37,019 bases of DNA from Verrucomicrobiota bacterium (GTDB lineage Bacteria > Verrucomicrobiota > Verrucomicrobiia > Opitutales > Opitutaceae), in the NCBI GenBank assembly GCA_023426435.1, contig JAFAAS010000176.1, positions 1 to 37,019 of the forward strand, in the 5' to 3' direction. The translations under genes were made by a program, and so were the position numbers. This document shows, in pieces, positions 24,263-33,600 of the stretch (positions are counted from its first letter, which is position 1; each line of letters begins with the position of its first letter). The notes under the pieces are model-generated. The model was not told the DNA's origin and searched no databases. It saw nothing but the letters and a program-made list of their open reading frames with translations.

Positions 24263-25549
24263 TCAGAGACCGCGCATTTTGCCGCCGTAAACAGCGCTGG
24301 CGCCGAGCTCTTCCTCGATGCGGAGGAGCTGGTTGTATTTCGCGACGCGGTCGGTGCGGCAGAGGGAGCCGGTCTTGATCTGGCCGGCGTTGGTCGCGAC
24401 GGCGATGTCGGCGATCGTGACGTCCTCGGTTTCGCCGGAGCGATGCGAGATGACGGCGGTGTAGTTGGCTTCCTTGGCCATCTCGACGGCGTCGAGGGTT
24501 TCGGTGAGCGATCCGATTTGGTTAACCTTAACCAGAATCGAATTTGCGGTGCCGGTATCGATGCCCTTCTTGAGGAACTCGGTGTTGGTGACGAAGAGGT
24601 CATCGCCGACGAGCTGCACGCGGTCGCCAATGGCGTCGGTGAGCTTCTTCCACGTGGCCCAGTCGCCTTCGGCGCAGCCGTCTTCGATGGAGACGATGGG
24701 ATATTTCGAGGTGAGGGTTTTGTAGAACTCGACCATTTCGTCGCCGGTGAGGATCTGGCCGGAGGATTTCTTGAAGACGTAGTGCTTCTTTTCCTTCACG
24801 TAGAATTCGGAGGAAGCGACGTCGAGGGCGAGGTGGACGTTCTTGCCGAGCTTGTAGCCGGCGTTCTTCACGGCGAGGGCGATGGCGTCGAGCGCGGCCT
24901 CGGTGGATTCGAGTTTGGGGGCGAAGCCGCCTTCGTCGCCGACGGCGGTGGCGAGGCCCTTGTCTTTGAGAACCTTCTTCAGCGAGTGGAAGATTTCGCA
25001 GCCCATGCGGAGACCTTCGGAGAAGGTTTTGGCGCCGGTGGGCATGACCATGAACTCTTGGAAGTCGATGGGAGCGTCGGAGTGCGCGCCGCCGTTCATG
25101 ATGTTCATCATCGGAACGGGGAGGACCTTGGCGTTGGGGCCGCCGATGTATTTGTAGAGCGGAACGCCGATGGCGTTGGCGGCGGCTTTGGCGGTGGCGA
25201 GCGAGACGCCGAGGATGGCGTTGGCGCCGAGCTTCGACTTGGTCTTGGTGCCATCGAGCTTGAACATGGCGCGGTCGATGCCGACCTGGTCGAGGGCGTC
25301 GAAGCCGATGAGCGCGGGAGCGATCTTGGACTTCACGTTGGCGACGGCCTTTTGCGTGCCCTTGCCGCCGTAGCGGAGTTTGTCGCCGTCGCGAAGCTCG
25401 ATGGCCTCGTGTTCGCCCGTGGAGGCGCCGGAAGGCACCGCGGCACGACCGAGGGCGCCGGAGGCGAGTTTGACGTCGACTTCGACCGTGGGATTACCGC
25501 GGGAGTCGATGATTTCACGGGCAGTGATGGCTGTGATCGTGGTGCTCAT
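24263..25549 (-). CDS. eno: Enolase (phosphopyruvate hydratase)
   Basis: A 428-residue enolase that converts 2-phosphoglycerate to phosphoenolpyruvate in glycolysis. All landmarks are present: TAREIIDSRGNPTVEVDV at the N-terminus, the mobile catalytic loop VPSGASTGEHEAIELRDGD, GANAILGVSLA, MNIMNGGAHSDAPIDFQEFM, the catalytic-Glu region AVGDEGGFAP, metal ligands in LALDVASSE, SIEDGC and VGDDLF, the catalytic Lys in ILVKVNQIGS, and the closing VISHRSGETEDVTIADIAVA. Length and start (ATG at 25549, MSTTITAITARE) are standard. It has its own terminator. A TTTACATT segment just upstream may be part of a promoter, but no -35 is evident. Confidence 0.98.
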   Translation of the reverse strand: MSTTITAITAREIIDSRGNPTVEVDVKLASGALGRAAVPSGASTGEHEAIELRDGDKLRYGGKGTQKAVANVKSKIAPALIGFDALDQVGIDRAMFKLDGTKTKSKLGANAILGVSLATAKAAANAIGVPLYKYIGGPNAKVLPVPMMNIMNGGAHSDAPIDFQEFMVMPTGAKTFSEGLRMGCEIFHSLKKVLKDKGLATAVGDEGGFAPKLESTEAALDAIALAVKNAGYKLGKNVHLALDVASSEFYVKEKKHYVFKKSSGQILTGDEMVEFYKTLTSKYPIVSIEDGCAEGDWATWKKLTDAIGDRVQLVGDDLFVTNTEFLKKGIDTGTANSILVKVNQIGSLTETLDAVEMAKEANYTAVISHRSGETEDVTIADIAVATNAGQIKTGSLCRTDRVAKYNQLLRIEEELGASAVYGGKMRGL

Positions 25550-25664
25550 GGAAGAATGTAAACGCTCACGTGTGGCGGGAGGGACGCGGCGGAGCAAGTC
25601 TGGGGTTCGCGGGGGGCAGGAAATGCGCGGCGAACGGCAAGGGAGGGCGAAGGACGGAGGGGAA

Positions 25665-25774
25665 AGCTCCAAGGACCAAGATCCAAGCTCCAGGGAATTT
25701 CCAATCTTCAATCACCCCATTCGGGAGTTGGTGTTTGGGCCTTCTCTGGAGCTTGGATCTTGGTGCTTGGAGCT
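25665..25774. repeat. Composite fold-back repeat, copy 2
   Basis: Left array of four 7-bp units (AGCTCCA, AGGACCA, AGATCCA, AGCTCCA) at 25665-25692; right inverse array (TGGAGCT, TGGATCT, TGGTGCT, TGGAGCT) at 25747-25774. The two ends can fold on each other; about 54 bp lies between. It occupies most of the 301-bp gap between eno and the ankyrin-like gene, which holds no gene. Confidence 0.9.
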
Positions 25775-25781
25775 TCGCGTG

Positions 25782-25814
25782 GGGGCGGCTCGCCGGGGAC
25801 GGCTCGCCCTACCT
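25782..25814. repeat. GGCGGCTCGCC-type repeat ending in CCTACC
   Basis: A GC-rich element built on GGCGGCTCGCCGGGGACGGC followed by TCGCCCTACC. A diverged copy lies at 36827-36856. It follows composite copy 2 directly and shares the CCTAC tail of the hairpins at 16812, 16850 and 27587. Confidence 0.75.
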
Positions 25815-25816
25815 TG

Positions 25817-25843
25817 AAAAAAGCCCGCTCGGGAGAGCGGGCT
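25817..25843 (-). terminator. Terminator of the ankyrin-like gene
   Basis: On the minus strand, stem AGCCCGCTC / GAGCGGGCT (loop TCCC) followed by six T, 7 bp after the stop codon. The hairpin resembles the AGCCCG...CGGGCT repeats elsewhere in the window, so a repeat may have been adopted as terminator. Confidence 0.85.
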
Positions 25844-25850
25844 GCACCTT

Positions 25851-26876
25851 TTAGAACGGCGGACGGGAGACGCCGATGCGGATGAGAAATTTGCCGAGGG
25901 GGCCGGGCTGCTTGGGGCGCAGTTGCGGCGGGATCTGGTCGATGTTGCCGCTTTGGATGGCGAGGCGACCGACGGTGATGCCCTCGTAATTGCGGACGTT
26001 CAGGTTTTCCTCGGTGAGAATGGAAAGAGGAATTTGATCGAGGTGCCCCTCGTAAGCGGCGGCGTGGAGGGGAGTGTCGCCGTTGTCGTTGCGAGTGAGG
26101 AGGAGCTCGGCGGTGAGTTGCTCGTGAGGGATCTTGGAGAGCTGGCCGGATTCGGCGGCGGCGTGGATCGCGGTGAAACCGGTTTTGCTGGCGATCACGA
26201 GGTGTTGCTGGGTGAGCAGCACGGACGGGATTTGTTCGAGATGGCCGGAGATCGCGGCGGCGTGGAAGACGGTGTCGCCGGCGGAGGTCGTTTGCAGGAG
26301 CAGATCGGCGGTGAGGAGAGCGGGCGGGACCTGGTCGAGATGGCCGTTGAAGGCGGCGACGTGGAGGACGGTTTCGCCGCCGAGGTTGCGTTGCAGGATG
26401 TTGTCGGGGGTGAGGAAGGCAGTCGGGACGCGATCGAGGGCGCCGTTTTCGGCGGCTTCGTGAAGGAGGGTGTTGCCGAGATGAGTTTTGCGAGTGACGA
26501 CGTCGGCGGTGAGGAGGGCGGCGGGGATTTGGCCGAGGTGGCCGTGGGCGGCGGCGACGTGATAGACGGTGTAACCGGAATTGCTGGCGAGGCTCAGGAA
26601 GGTGTCGGTGAGGAACGCGGCGGGGATTTTTGCAAGTTGTCCGCCTTCTGCGGCGAGGTGCAGCGGGGTGTAGCCGGAGTCGTTGCGCAGCGTGAGCGCC
26701 TGTTCGGTGAGGGCGGCGGCGGGAACGAATTCCAAGCCGCCGTGGCGGGCGATGGCGTGTAGCGGGGTGGTGCCGGAAGGGTTGCGCTGGAGGAGCTGCT
26801 CCGAGCCGAGGACCGCGGGCGGAACGGAAGCGAGCGTGCCCAACCGAGCGGCCTGATGCAGGTCGAGGGATTCCAT
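25851..26876 (-). CDS. Ankyrin-like protein of ten 33-residue repeats with an IPxxLLT variant
   Basis: A 341-residue protein made almost wholly of ten tandem units, most exactly 33 residues long, without signal peptide. The consensus is xGxTxLHxAAxxGxL followed by xxIPxxLLTxxxLxxRN. The first half of each unit is ankyrin-like (TPLHxAAxxG), but the second helix carries a strict IPxxLLT in place of the canonical VVKLLL, and the usual GADVN turn is missing. The solenoid should bind proteins; the partner is unknown. I chose the ATG at 26876 (MESLDLHQAARLG) because the first repeat begins there. It diverges from the response-regulator gene across 123 bp. Confidence 0.85.
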   Translation of the reverse strand: MESLDLHQAARLGTLASVPPAVLGSEQLLQRNPSGTTPLHAIARHGGLEFVPAAALTEQALTLRNDSGYTPLHLAAEGGQLAKIPAAFLTDTFLSLASNSGYTVYHVAAAHGHLGQIPAALLTADVVTRKTHLGNTLLHEAAENGALDRVPTAFLTPDNILQRNLGGETVLHVAAFNGHLDQVPPALLTADLLLQTTSAGDTVFHAAAISGHLEQIPSVLLTQQHLVIASKTGFTAIHAAAESGQLSKIPHEQLTAELLLTRNDNGDTPLHAAAYEGHLDQIPLSILTEENLNVRNYEGITVGRLAIQSGNIDQIPPQLRPKQPGPLGKFLIRIGVSRPPF

Positions 26877-26999
26877 GGGGGGAGCAGATGTCACCCAACT
26901 TTTATCGGCCGTTTCACGCAAACCAAAAGCCGGAGGTTGGCGGGAGACCGTATTTCGAATTTGCCAAGCTTTCGGCCGCCGCCACGATCCGCGCACGAC

Positions 27000-27422
27000 A
27001 TGAAGCAAGCGGACGTGCCGAACGGATCAGTGAAACCGAAGGATGCGGTGTTGCTGATCGACGATGAGAAACCGCTGCTCGAGGTGTTTGCGGCGGCGCT
27101 CGGGCCTTACTTTGAGACGACGCAGGCGACGTCGGCGCGGGAGGCGGAGTTCATTTTGCACAAGAAGGCGTTCAAGGTGGTGATCGCGGATCATCTGATG
27201 CCGGGCGGAAACGGGATGAATTTTCTGGTGCGGGCGCGGGAGGAGTATCCGCACATGCAGCGGATTTTGGTCACGGGCTACATGAAGCCGGAGATGTTGA
27301 TGCGCAGCGTGAATGAAGCGGCGCTGTTTCGGTATCTGCTGAAGCCGGTGGCGCTGCCGGAGTTGATCAAAGTGGTGCAGGACGCGGCGAAGGCGCATGA
27401 TGTGAGTTTAGCCGGCCGCTGA
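27000..27422 (+). CDS. Single-domain response regulator (receiver only)
   Basis: A 140-residue CheY-like receiver domain with no output domain. The acidic pocket is Asp21-Asp22 in LLIDDEKPLL, the phosphoacceptor Asp64 in VVIADHLMPGGNG, the switch Thr92 in RILVTGYMKPE and the conserved Lys115 in RYLLKPVALP. The RYLLKPV form is common in receivers of the RpfG/HD-GYP and hybrid-kinase type. No histidine kinase is nearby, so the partner is encoded elsewhere. I chose the ATG at 27000; upstream in-frame sequence is not receiver-like. The last codons and stop lie inside a 23-bp palindrome (27411-27433). Confidence 0.9.
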   Translation: MKQADVPNGSVKPKDAVLLIDDEKPLLEVFAAALGPYFETTQATSAREAEFILHKKAFKVVIADHLMPGGNGMNFLVRAREEYPHMQRILVTGYMKPEMLMRSVNEAALFRYLLKPVALPELIKVVQDAAKAHDVSLAGR

Positions 27423-27450
27423 ACGCGGCCGGCGCTGCGCGGAGCGCAGC
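27411..27450. repeat. Two adjacent hairpins over the response-regulator stop codon
   Basis: GCCGGCCGC (27411-27419) pairs with GCGGCCGGC (27425-27433) around a loop that holds the TGA stop. Then GCTGCGC (27434-27440) pairs with GCGCAGC (27444-27450). No T-run follows, so this looks REP-like rather than an intrinsic terminator. Confidence 0.75.
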
Positions 27451-27453
27451 GGA

Positions 27454-27583
27454 AGATCCAAGGACCAAGATCCAAGCTCCAGAGAACGGCCAATCACCCA
27501 ATCCACAAAGGGCCGTTCGTGTATCGAAGCTGGGGCTTGGAATATGGTGTTTCTCTGGAGCTTGGATCTTGGGGCTTGGAGCT
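27454..27583. repeat. Composite fold-back repeat, copy 3
   Basis: Left array AGATCCA, AGGACCA, AGATCCA, AGCTCCA at 27454-27481; right inverse array TGGAGCT, TGGATCT, TGGGGCT, TGGAGCT at 27556-27583. Arms are nearly identical to copy 2. The interior contains its own inverted pair AACGGCC (27485-27491) / GGCCGTT (27511-27517). It fills the gap between convergent response-regulator and uvrA genes. Confidence 0.9.
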
Positions 27584-27586
27584 TTT

Positions 27587-27608
27587 GGTCGCCCGCGAGC
27601 GGGCGACC
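27587..27608. repeat. Perfect hairpin touching the uvrA stop codon
   Basis: GGTCGCCCGC (27587-27596), GA loop, GCGGGCGACC (27599-27608), followed by TACC. Its last base is part of the uvrA stop (27608-27610). The core GCCCGCGAGCGGGC is identical to 16812-16825. Confidence 0.9.
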
Positions 27609-30600
27609 TACCGGTTGAGTTTGGTGCGCAGGTAGGGGGCGGTGGGGCTGTTTTTGATTTTGAGGAGGCCGGGGAGTTCGCCCTGGTAGAGGAGTTCGCC
27701 GCCATCGGGGCCGCCGACGGGGCCGAGCTCGATGATGTAATCGGCTTCGGCGAGGAGATCGAGGTGGTGCTCGATCACGACGACCGTGTGGCCCTGATCG
27801 ACGAGCGAGTGGAGGACGCGGATGAGTTTTTCGCAGTCGCTGAGGTGAAGACCGATGGTGGGCTCTTCGAGCAGGTAGAGGTTGCGCGGAAGTTCGCCGC
27901 GGGAGCGTTCGCGGTAGGAGGCGAGGCCGGCGGAGAGCTCGGTGACGAGTTTGAGGCGTTGGGCTTCGCCGCCGGAGAGCGTGGGCGAGGATTGGCCGAG
28001 GGTGAGATAGCCGAGGCCGCAATCGCACATGAGTTTGCAGACCTGTGAGAGGTGCGAGTGGAAATCGAAGAAGTCGGCGGCCTCTTCGAAGGTGAGTTGG
28101 AGGACCTCGCCGATGGATTTTCCCTTCCACGTGACGTCGGAAAGTTCGGGACTGTAGCGGAGGCCGCGGCAGTCGTCGCAGGGAAGGTAGGTGTCGGGCA
28201 TGAACGCCATCTCGAGTTTCACGCGTCCGGCGCCCTCGCAAGTCGGGCAGCGGCCACCGGCGGTGTTGAAGGAGAAGCGCGAGGCGGTGTATCCACGAAT
28301 CTTGGACTCGGGAAGCGAGGCGAAGAACTGGCGGATTTGGTCGAAGATGCCGAGGTAAGTGGCGGGAGTGGAGCGAGGGGTTTTGCCGATGGGTGATTGG
28401 TCGACTTCGACGACGCGTTTGAAGCCATGGGCGCCGCGGAGGGATTCGAACGGGAGCGAATCGCGCGGTGAGGGCACCGCGCCCCCATCGGAAGTGAAGT
28501 TCGTGGCTTTGACGAAGTCGCGGCCGGTGAGGGTGGATTTCTTTTCCTTGATCGCGTGGGCGACGGCGGGGTGGAGGAGGTCGCGGAAAAGCGTGGATTT
28601 GCCGGCGCCGCTCGGGCCGGCGACCATGATGAGGCGTCCGAGCGGGAGCCGGAGGTCGAAGTTCTTGAGGTTGCGGAAGGCGGCGCCGCGGAGTTCCAGC
28701 CAGTCGCGGTGGAAAGGATCGGGGCCGGCAGGTTTTTTCTTTTTGAGGAGTTTCGCGACGGGTTTGGTGCGCGTGAGGGGGTTGGATTTGACGGAACGGT
28801 ATTCGCCCCGGAGCGGGTGCGGGATGCCTTTGGCGAGGAAGAGTCCCGTGAGGGATTTGTCGCTGGCTTTGATTTCGGCGGGTGTGCCGTGGGCGAGGAG
28901 TTCGCCGCCGTGAATGCCGGCGGCGGGGCCGAGATCGATGATGCGATCGGCGCGCTCCATGAGCTCGTCGTCGTGTTCGACGACGAGGAGGGTGTTTCCT
29001 TTTTCGCGGAGAGAGTGGAGGGTTTCGATGAGGCGGTCGTTGTCGCGGGCGTGGAGACCGATGGACGGCTCGTCGAGGACGTAGAGGACGCCGGAGAGAT
29101 TGGAGCCGAGTTGCGCGGCGAGGCGGATGCGTTGGGCTTCGCCGCCGGAGAGCGTTTCGGTGGGGCGATCGAGGGAGAGATAGCCGAGGCCGACGTGGTC
29201 GAGGAAGCGGAGGCGCTCCTCGATTTGCGGGACGATGTCCTGGACGATGAGTTTGCCGCGCGTATCGAGAATCAGGTTACGCAGGTGGGCGAGGAGTTGG
29301 GAGGGGGTGGAGGTGAGGAGTTGAGGGAGGGAGAGCGAGTAGGATTTTCGATTTTCGATTTTGGATTTTCGATTGGGGGTGAAGTGGAGTTTGACGGCGC
29401 GGGAGATGCGGTTGAGGCGGGCGCCGTGGCATTCGGGGCAGGGCGTGCCTTCGTCGGAGACATCGTCGCTGGATTCGACGCCGAATTCGCGGAGGCGGGC
29501 GGCGGGATCGTTTTCGTCTTCGTCGTCGAATTCGAGCATCCAAGGGAAGACGCGGCCGTGTCCGCGGCAGGTGGGGCACCAGCCGCGCGGCGAGTTGAAG
29601 GAGAAATCCTTCGGGTCGAGCTCGGGGAAGGATTCGCCGGTGTCGATGTCGGTGCGCGTGGTGGAGAACCAGGAGAGGATTTCGTTTTGCGGGGTGAGGA
29701 GGAAGCAGGAGCCTTTGCCGAGGGAGAGGGCGGTGGAGAGTTGTGAGTTGAGAGTTGAGGGTTGAGAGCGGCCTGGCTTCGCCGACGCGGTATCGTGTGG
29801 CGCGGTGAGCGCGCCACCTGCCAGGTCGGCGACGACGACTTCGATGTCGTGTTCTTTGTAGCGATCGAGTTTTTGGAAGGCGTCGACCGGGATGAGCTGG
29901 CGGTCGGCGCGCATGAGTTTGTAGCCCTGTTTGCCGATCCAGGTGGCGATCGGTTGGTGATGGCCTTTGCGTCCGCGGATGAGTGGCGCGCAGAGATAGA
30001 GGTGTTTTGCGCGGCGGGCTTTGGGGGTTTCGAGGACGCGCGAAAGGAGGGACTTTAGCTGGCCGAGGGAGAGCGGTTCGACGGGTTTGTCGGTGTCGGG
30101 GTGGTGTTGAATGCCGAGGCGCGCGTAGAGGAGGCGGAGGTATTGAGCGACCTCGGTGATGGTCGCGACGGTGGATTTGCGGGAGCCGCGCGTGACGCGT
30201 TGTTCGATCGCGACGGTGGGCGGGATGCCGGTGAGGCGATCGATGGCGGGCCGGGGGAGTTGTTCGACGAATTGTCGCGCGTAGGGCGACATCGATTCCA
30301 TGAAGCGGCGTTGGCCCTCGGCGAAGACGATGTCGAAAGCGAGGGTGGATTTGCCGGAGCCGGAGACGCCGGTGACGACGGAGAGCTCGCGATGGGCGAT
30401 GGAGAGGGAGAGGTTTTTGAGGTTGTTTTCGCGGGCGCCTTCGATGCGGAGCATCGAAGAGGTTCCGAGTTCGGAGTTCCGGGTTTCGTGTTTTTTGGAT
30501 TTGTAGGGCGCAGGGGATTCGGCGGCGAGTAACGCGGAACGCGGAGCGCGGACCGCGTTACTTTCTGCGAGGGCGGCGCGGAGGAATGGGGACGTGGCGG

Positions 30601-33600
30601 TGTCGGCGGCGGCGACGGTTTCGGGTGGGCCTTCGGCGACGATGCGGCCGCCGTTGGCGCCGGCGTCGGGACCGATTTCGAGGATCCAGTCGGCGGATTT
30701 GAGGACGTCGAGATTGTGTTCGATGACGACGACGCTGTGGCCGCGATCGACGAGAGCTTGGAGGACGGAGAGGAGGCGTTTGACGTCGTGGCGGTGGAGA
30801 CCGGTGGTGGGCTCGTCGAGGAGGAGCAGAGCGCCTTTGGGGAGTTCCGGGTTCCGGGTTTCGGGTTCCGGGTTGGATCGAGAGAAGGCGTTTCCACGCG
30901 ACCCGGAACTCGGAACTCCGAACTCGGAACTTTCGGCGGCGAAGCCGCCGAGGTAGCGGACGAGTTTGAGGCGTTGGGATTCGCCGCCGCTGAGCGTGTT
31001 GAGCGGTTGGCCGAGGGCCAGGTAGCCGAGGCCGACGGAATCGAGGGTGGCGAGGCGGCGGTGGATTTCGGGGAGCGGCGAATTGCGCGGTGAGGGCACC
31101 GCGCCTCCATGGGCGGAGGAGTCGGTTGCGAAGAGCGGAAGGGCGTCGGTGATGCTGGTGGCGAGGAGATCGGCGACGGAGCGATCGTTCCAACGGATGG
31201 CGAGGACTTCGGGTTTGAAACGGCGACCTTCGCAGACCGGGCAGGGGACGAAGACGTCGGAAAGGAATTGCATCTCGACGCGTTCGTAGCCGAGGCCCTG
31301 GCAATGATCGCAGCGGCCCTCGCCGGAGTTGAAAGAGAAAGAAGACGAGTTGAAACCGGCGGCTTGGGCGGCGGGTGTGGAAGCGTAGAGCTCGCGGATG
31401 AGTTCCCAGGCTTCGGTGTAGAGGGCGGGGTTGGAGCGTGGGGTGCGCGAGAGCGGGGATTGGTCGACGAGAACGATGTCGGAGAACGCGTCCGCGACGG
31501 GCGCGAGTTGGGAGTTGCGAGTTGAGGGCTGAGAGTCGGAGGAATCAGAGACTGTGATCGATTCGATGGTGGCGGGGTCTTCGGCGAGTTGGAGGCGTTG
31601 GGCGAGAAGGCCCTGGTAGATGACGTTGTCGAGGAGCGTGGATTTGCCGGAGCCGGAGACGCCGCTGAGGCAGACGAAGCGGTGGAGGGGGAGGCGGAAG
31701 GAGAGGTTTTGGATGTTGTGTTTGGAGGCGTGGTGGAAATGGAGAAACAAAGTGGACGCCGACGTGGATTCTTCGCTGCGCTCAGAATGACAAAAGACGG
31801 GGCGGCGGTGGATGGGAGGGGCGATGGTTTCGCGGCCGGAGAGGTAGGCGCCGGTAATGCTTTTCGGGTGTGTCAGAAGTTCGGATACGGGGCCGCTGAA
31901 GACGATGTGGCCGCCGCGGCCGCCGGGTTCGGGTCCGACCTCGATGACATGGTCGGCGGCGCGGATCATGGATTCGTCGTGTTCGACCACGACGACGGTG
32001 TTGCCGGCGTCGGTGAGCGTGCGGATGATGCCGATGAGACGATCGATGTCGCGCGGGTGCAGGCCGACGCTTGGTTCGTCGAGGACGAAGAGCGTGTCGA
32101 CGAGCGACGTGCCGAGGCAGGAGGTGAGATTGACGCGTTCGACCTCGCCGCCGGAAAGCGTGCGCGATTGGCGGTCGAGGGTGAGGTAGCCGAGTCCGAC
32201 CTCTTCGAGGTAGCGGAGACGGGTGAGGATGGAGTCGTAGGCGAGGGAGGCGCTGCGCGAATCCAGTTCGGAGTTTGGGGTTTGGGGTTTGGAGTTGTTG
32301 AGGAGGGAGAGGAGAGTGGAGACGGGGAGTTGGTAGAGGTCGGGGAGCGTGTGGGTCCGCCATTTCCAGCAGAGGGATTCGGGCTGGAGGCGCTGGCCGC
32401 CGCAGGACGGGCAGGGATTGTAGGCACGGTAGCGCGCGAGGAAGACGCGCACGTGCATCTTGTAGGTGTTCTTCTCGAGCCAGCGGAAGAAACCCTTCAC
32501 GCCATACCAATACTTCGGCCACGTCTTGTTGTTTTCTTCGCCGTAGCCGGGTTCGCCGTTGATGATGAAGTCGCGCTGTTCGGGGGTGAGGGAGGCGAAG
32601 GGGACGTGGGTGGGGATTTTTTTCTTCTTGGTGAAGACGTAGAGGTCTTTCTTCGATTCGCCGTAGATGTCGCTTTCCCAGATCTTGATCGCTCCGTCGT
32701 CGATGGAGAGCGATTGGTCGGGAACGGCGAGGCGGTAATCGATTTCGATGACGCGACCGAAACCGCGGCAGTGCGGGCAGGCGCCGAGGGGCGAGTTGAA
32801 AGAGAAGAGCGCGGGCGAGGCGGGGCGGAAAGTGCGGCCGGTTTTGGGAGAGTGGAGGCCGCGGGAGAAGTGGCCGAGTTCGGAAAGCTGAGGGCTGAGA
32901 CCTGAAACCTGAGAGTTGGAGGAGCCGAAGAGGAAGACCTCGCCCTGGCCGAAGTGGAGGGCGGTTTCGATGGCTTCGAGGAAGCGCGGCTTGTCGGAGG
33001 TGGAAACGGCGACGCGGTCCTGGACGACGAAGAGGTGGGCCGAGGTGGAGAGTTGAGCGTTGAGGGTCGAGGGAGGAAGGGAGAGGAGGTCGTCGATTTT
33101 GTGGACGGCGAGGGAGGCGTCGGGCTGGGGGAGAAGGACCCGGAGGTAGGACTGACCTTTGAGGTTTTGGAGAATTTCGGGCCAGGTGAGGTTGGCGGGT
33201 TTGGTGATCTTGAAGGCGACGATGATGGTTTGGCCGGAGTGGGCGGCGTGGGTTTTGGACCAGATGGTTTGGGCGTTGTCGTCTTCGACTTTTTCGCCGG
33301 TGGCAGGATCGAAACATTCGGCGACGTGGCTGAACCAGACTTTGAAGAAGTCGGTGAGCTCGGTCATGGTGCCGACGGTCGAGCGGGAGGTTTTGACGGT
33401 GTTGGTCTGCTCGATGGCGATCGATGGGCGGATGTTTTCGATCGAGTCGACTTTGGGTTTGTCGAGGAGGTCGAGGAACTGGCGGGTGTAAGCGCTGAAC
33501 GTCTCGACGTAGCGCCGCTGGCCCTCGGCGTGAAGGGTGTCGAAGACGAGCGACGATTTGCCGGCGCCGCTCAGGCCGGTGACTGCGATGTAGTTGCCGA

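Noticed and set aside
27587..27608. Hairpin at the end of uvrA as its rho-independent terminator
   Set aside because: On the uvrA strand the hairpin is followed by A residues, not a T-run.
29343..29377. Heptamer arrays as a CRISPR array
   Set aside because: The period is 7 bp with no spacers, and no cas genes occur in the window.
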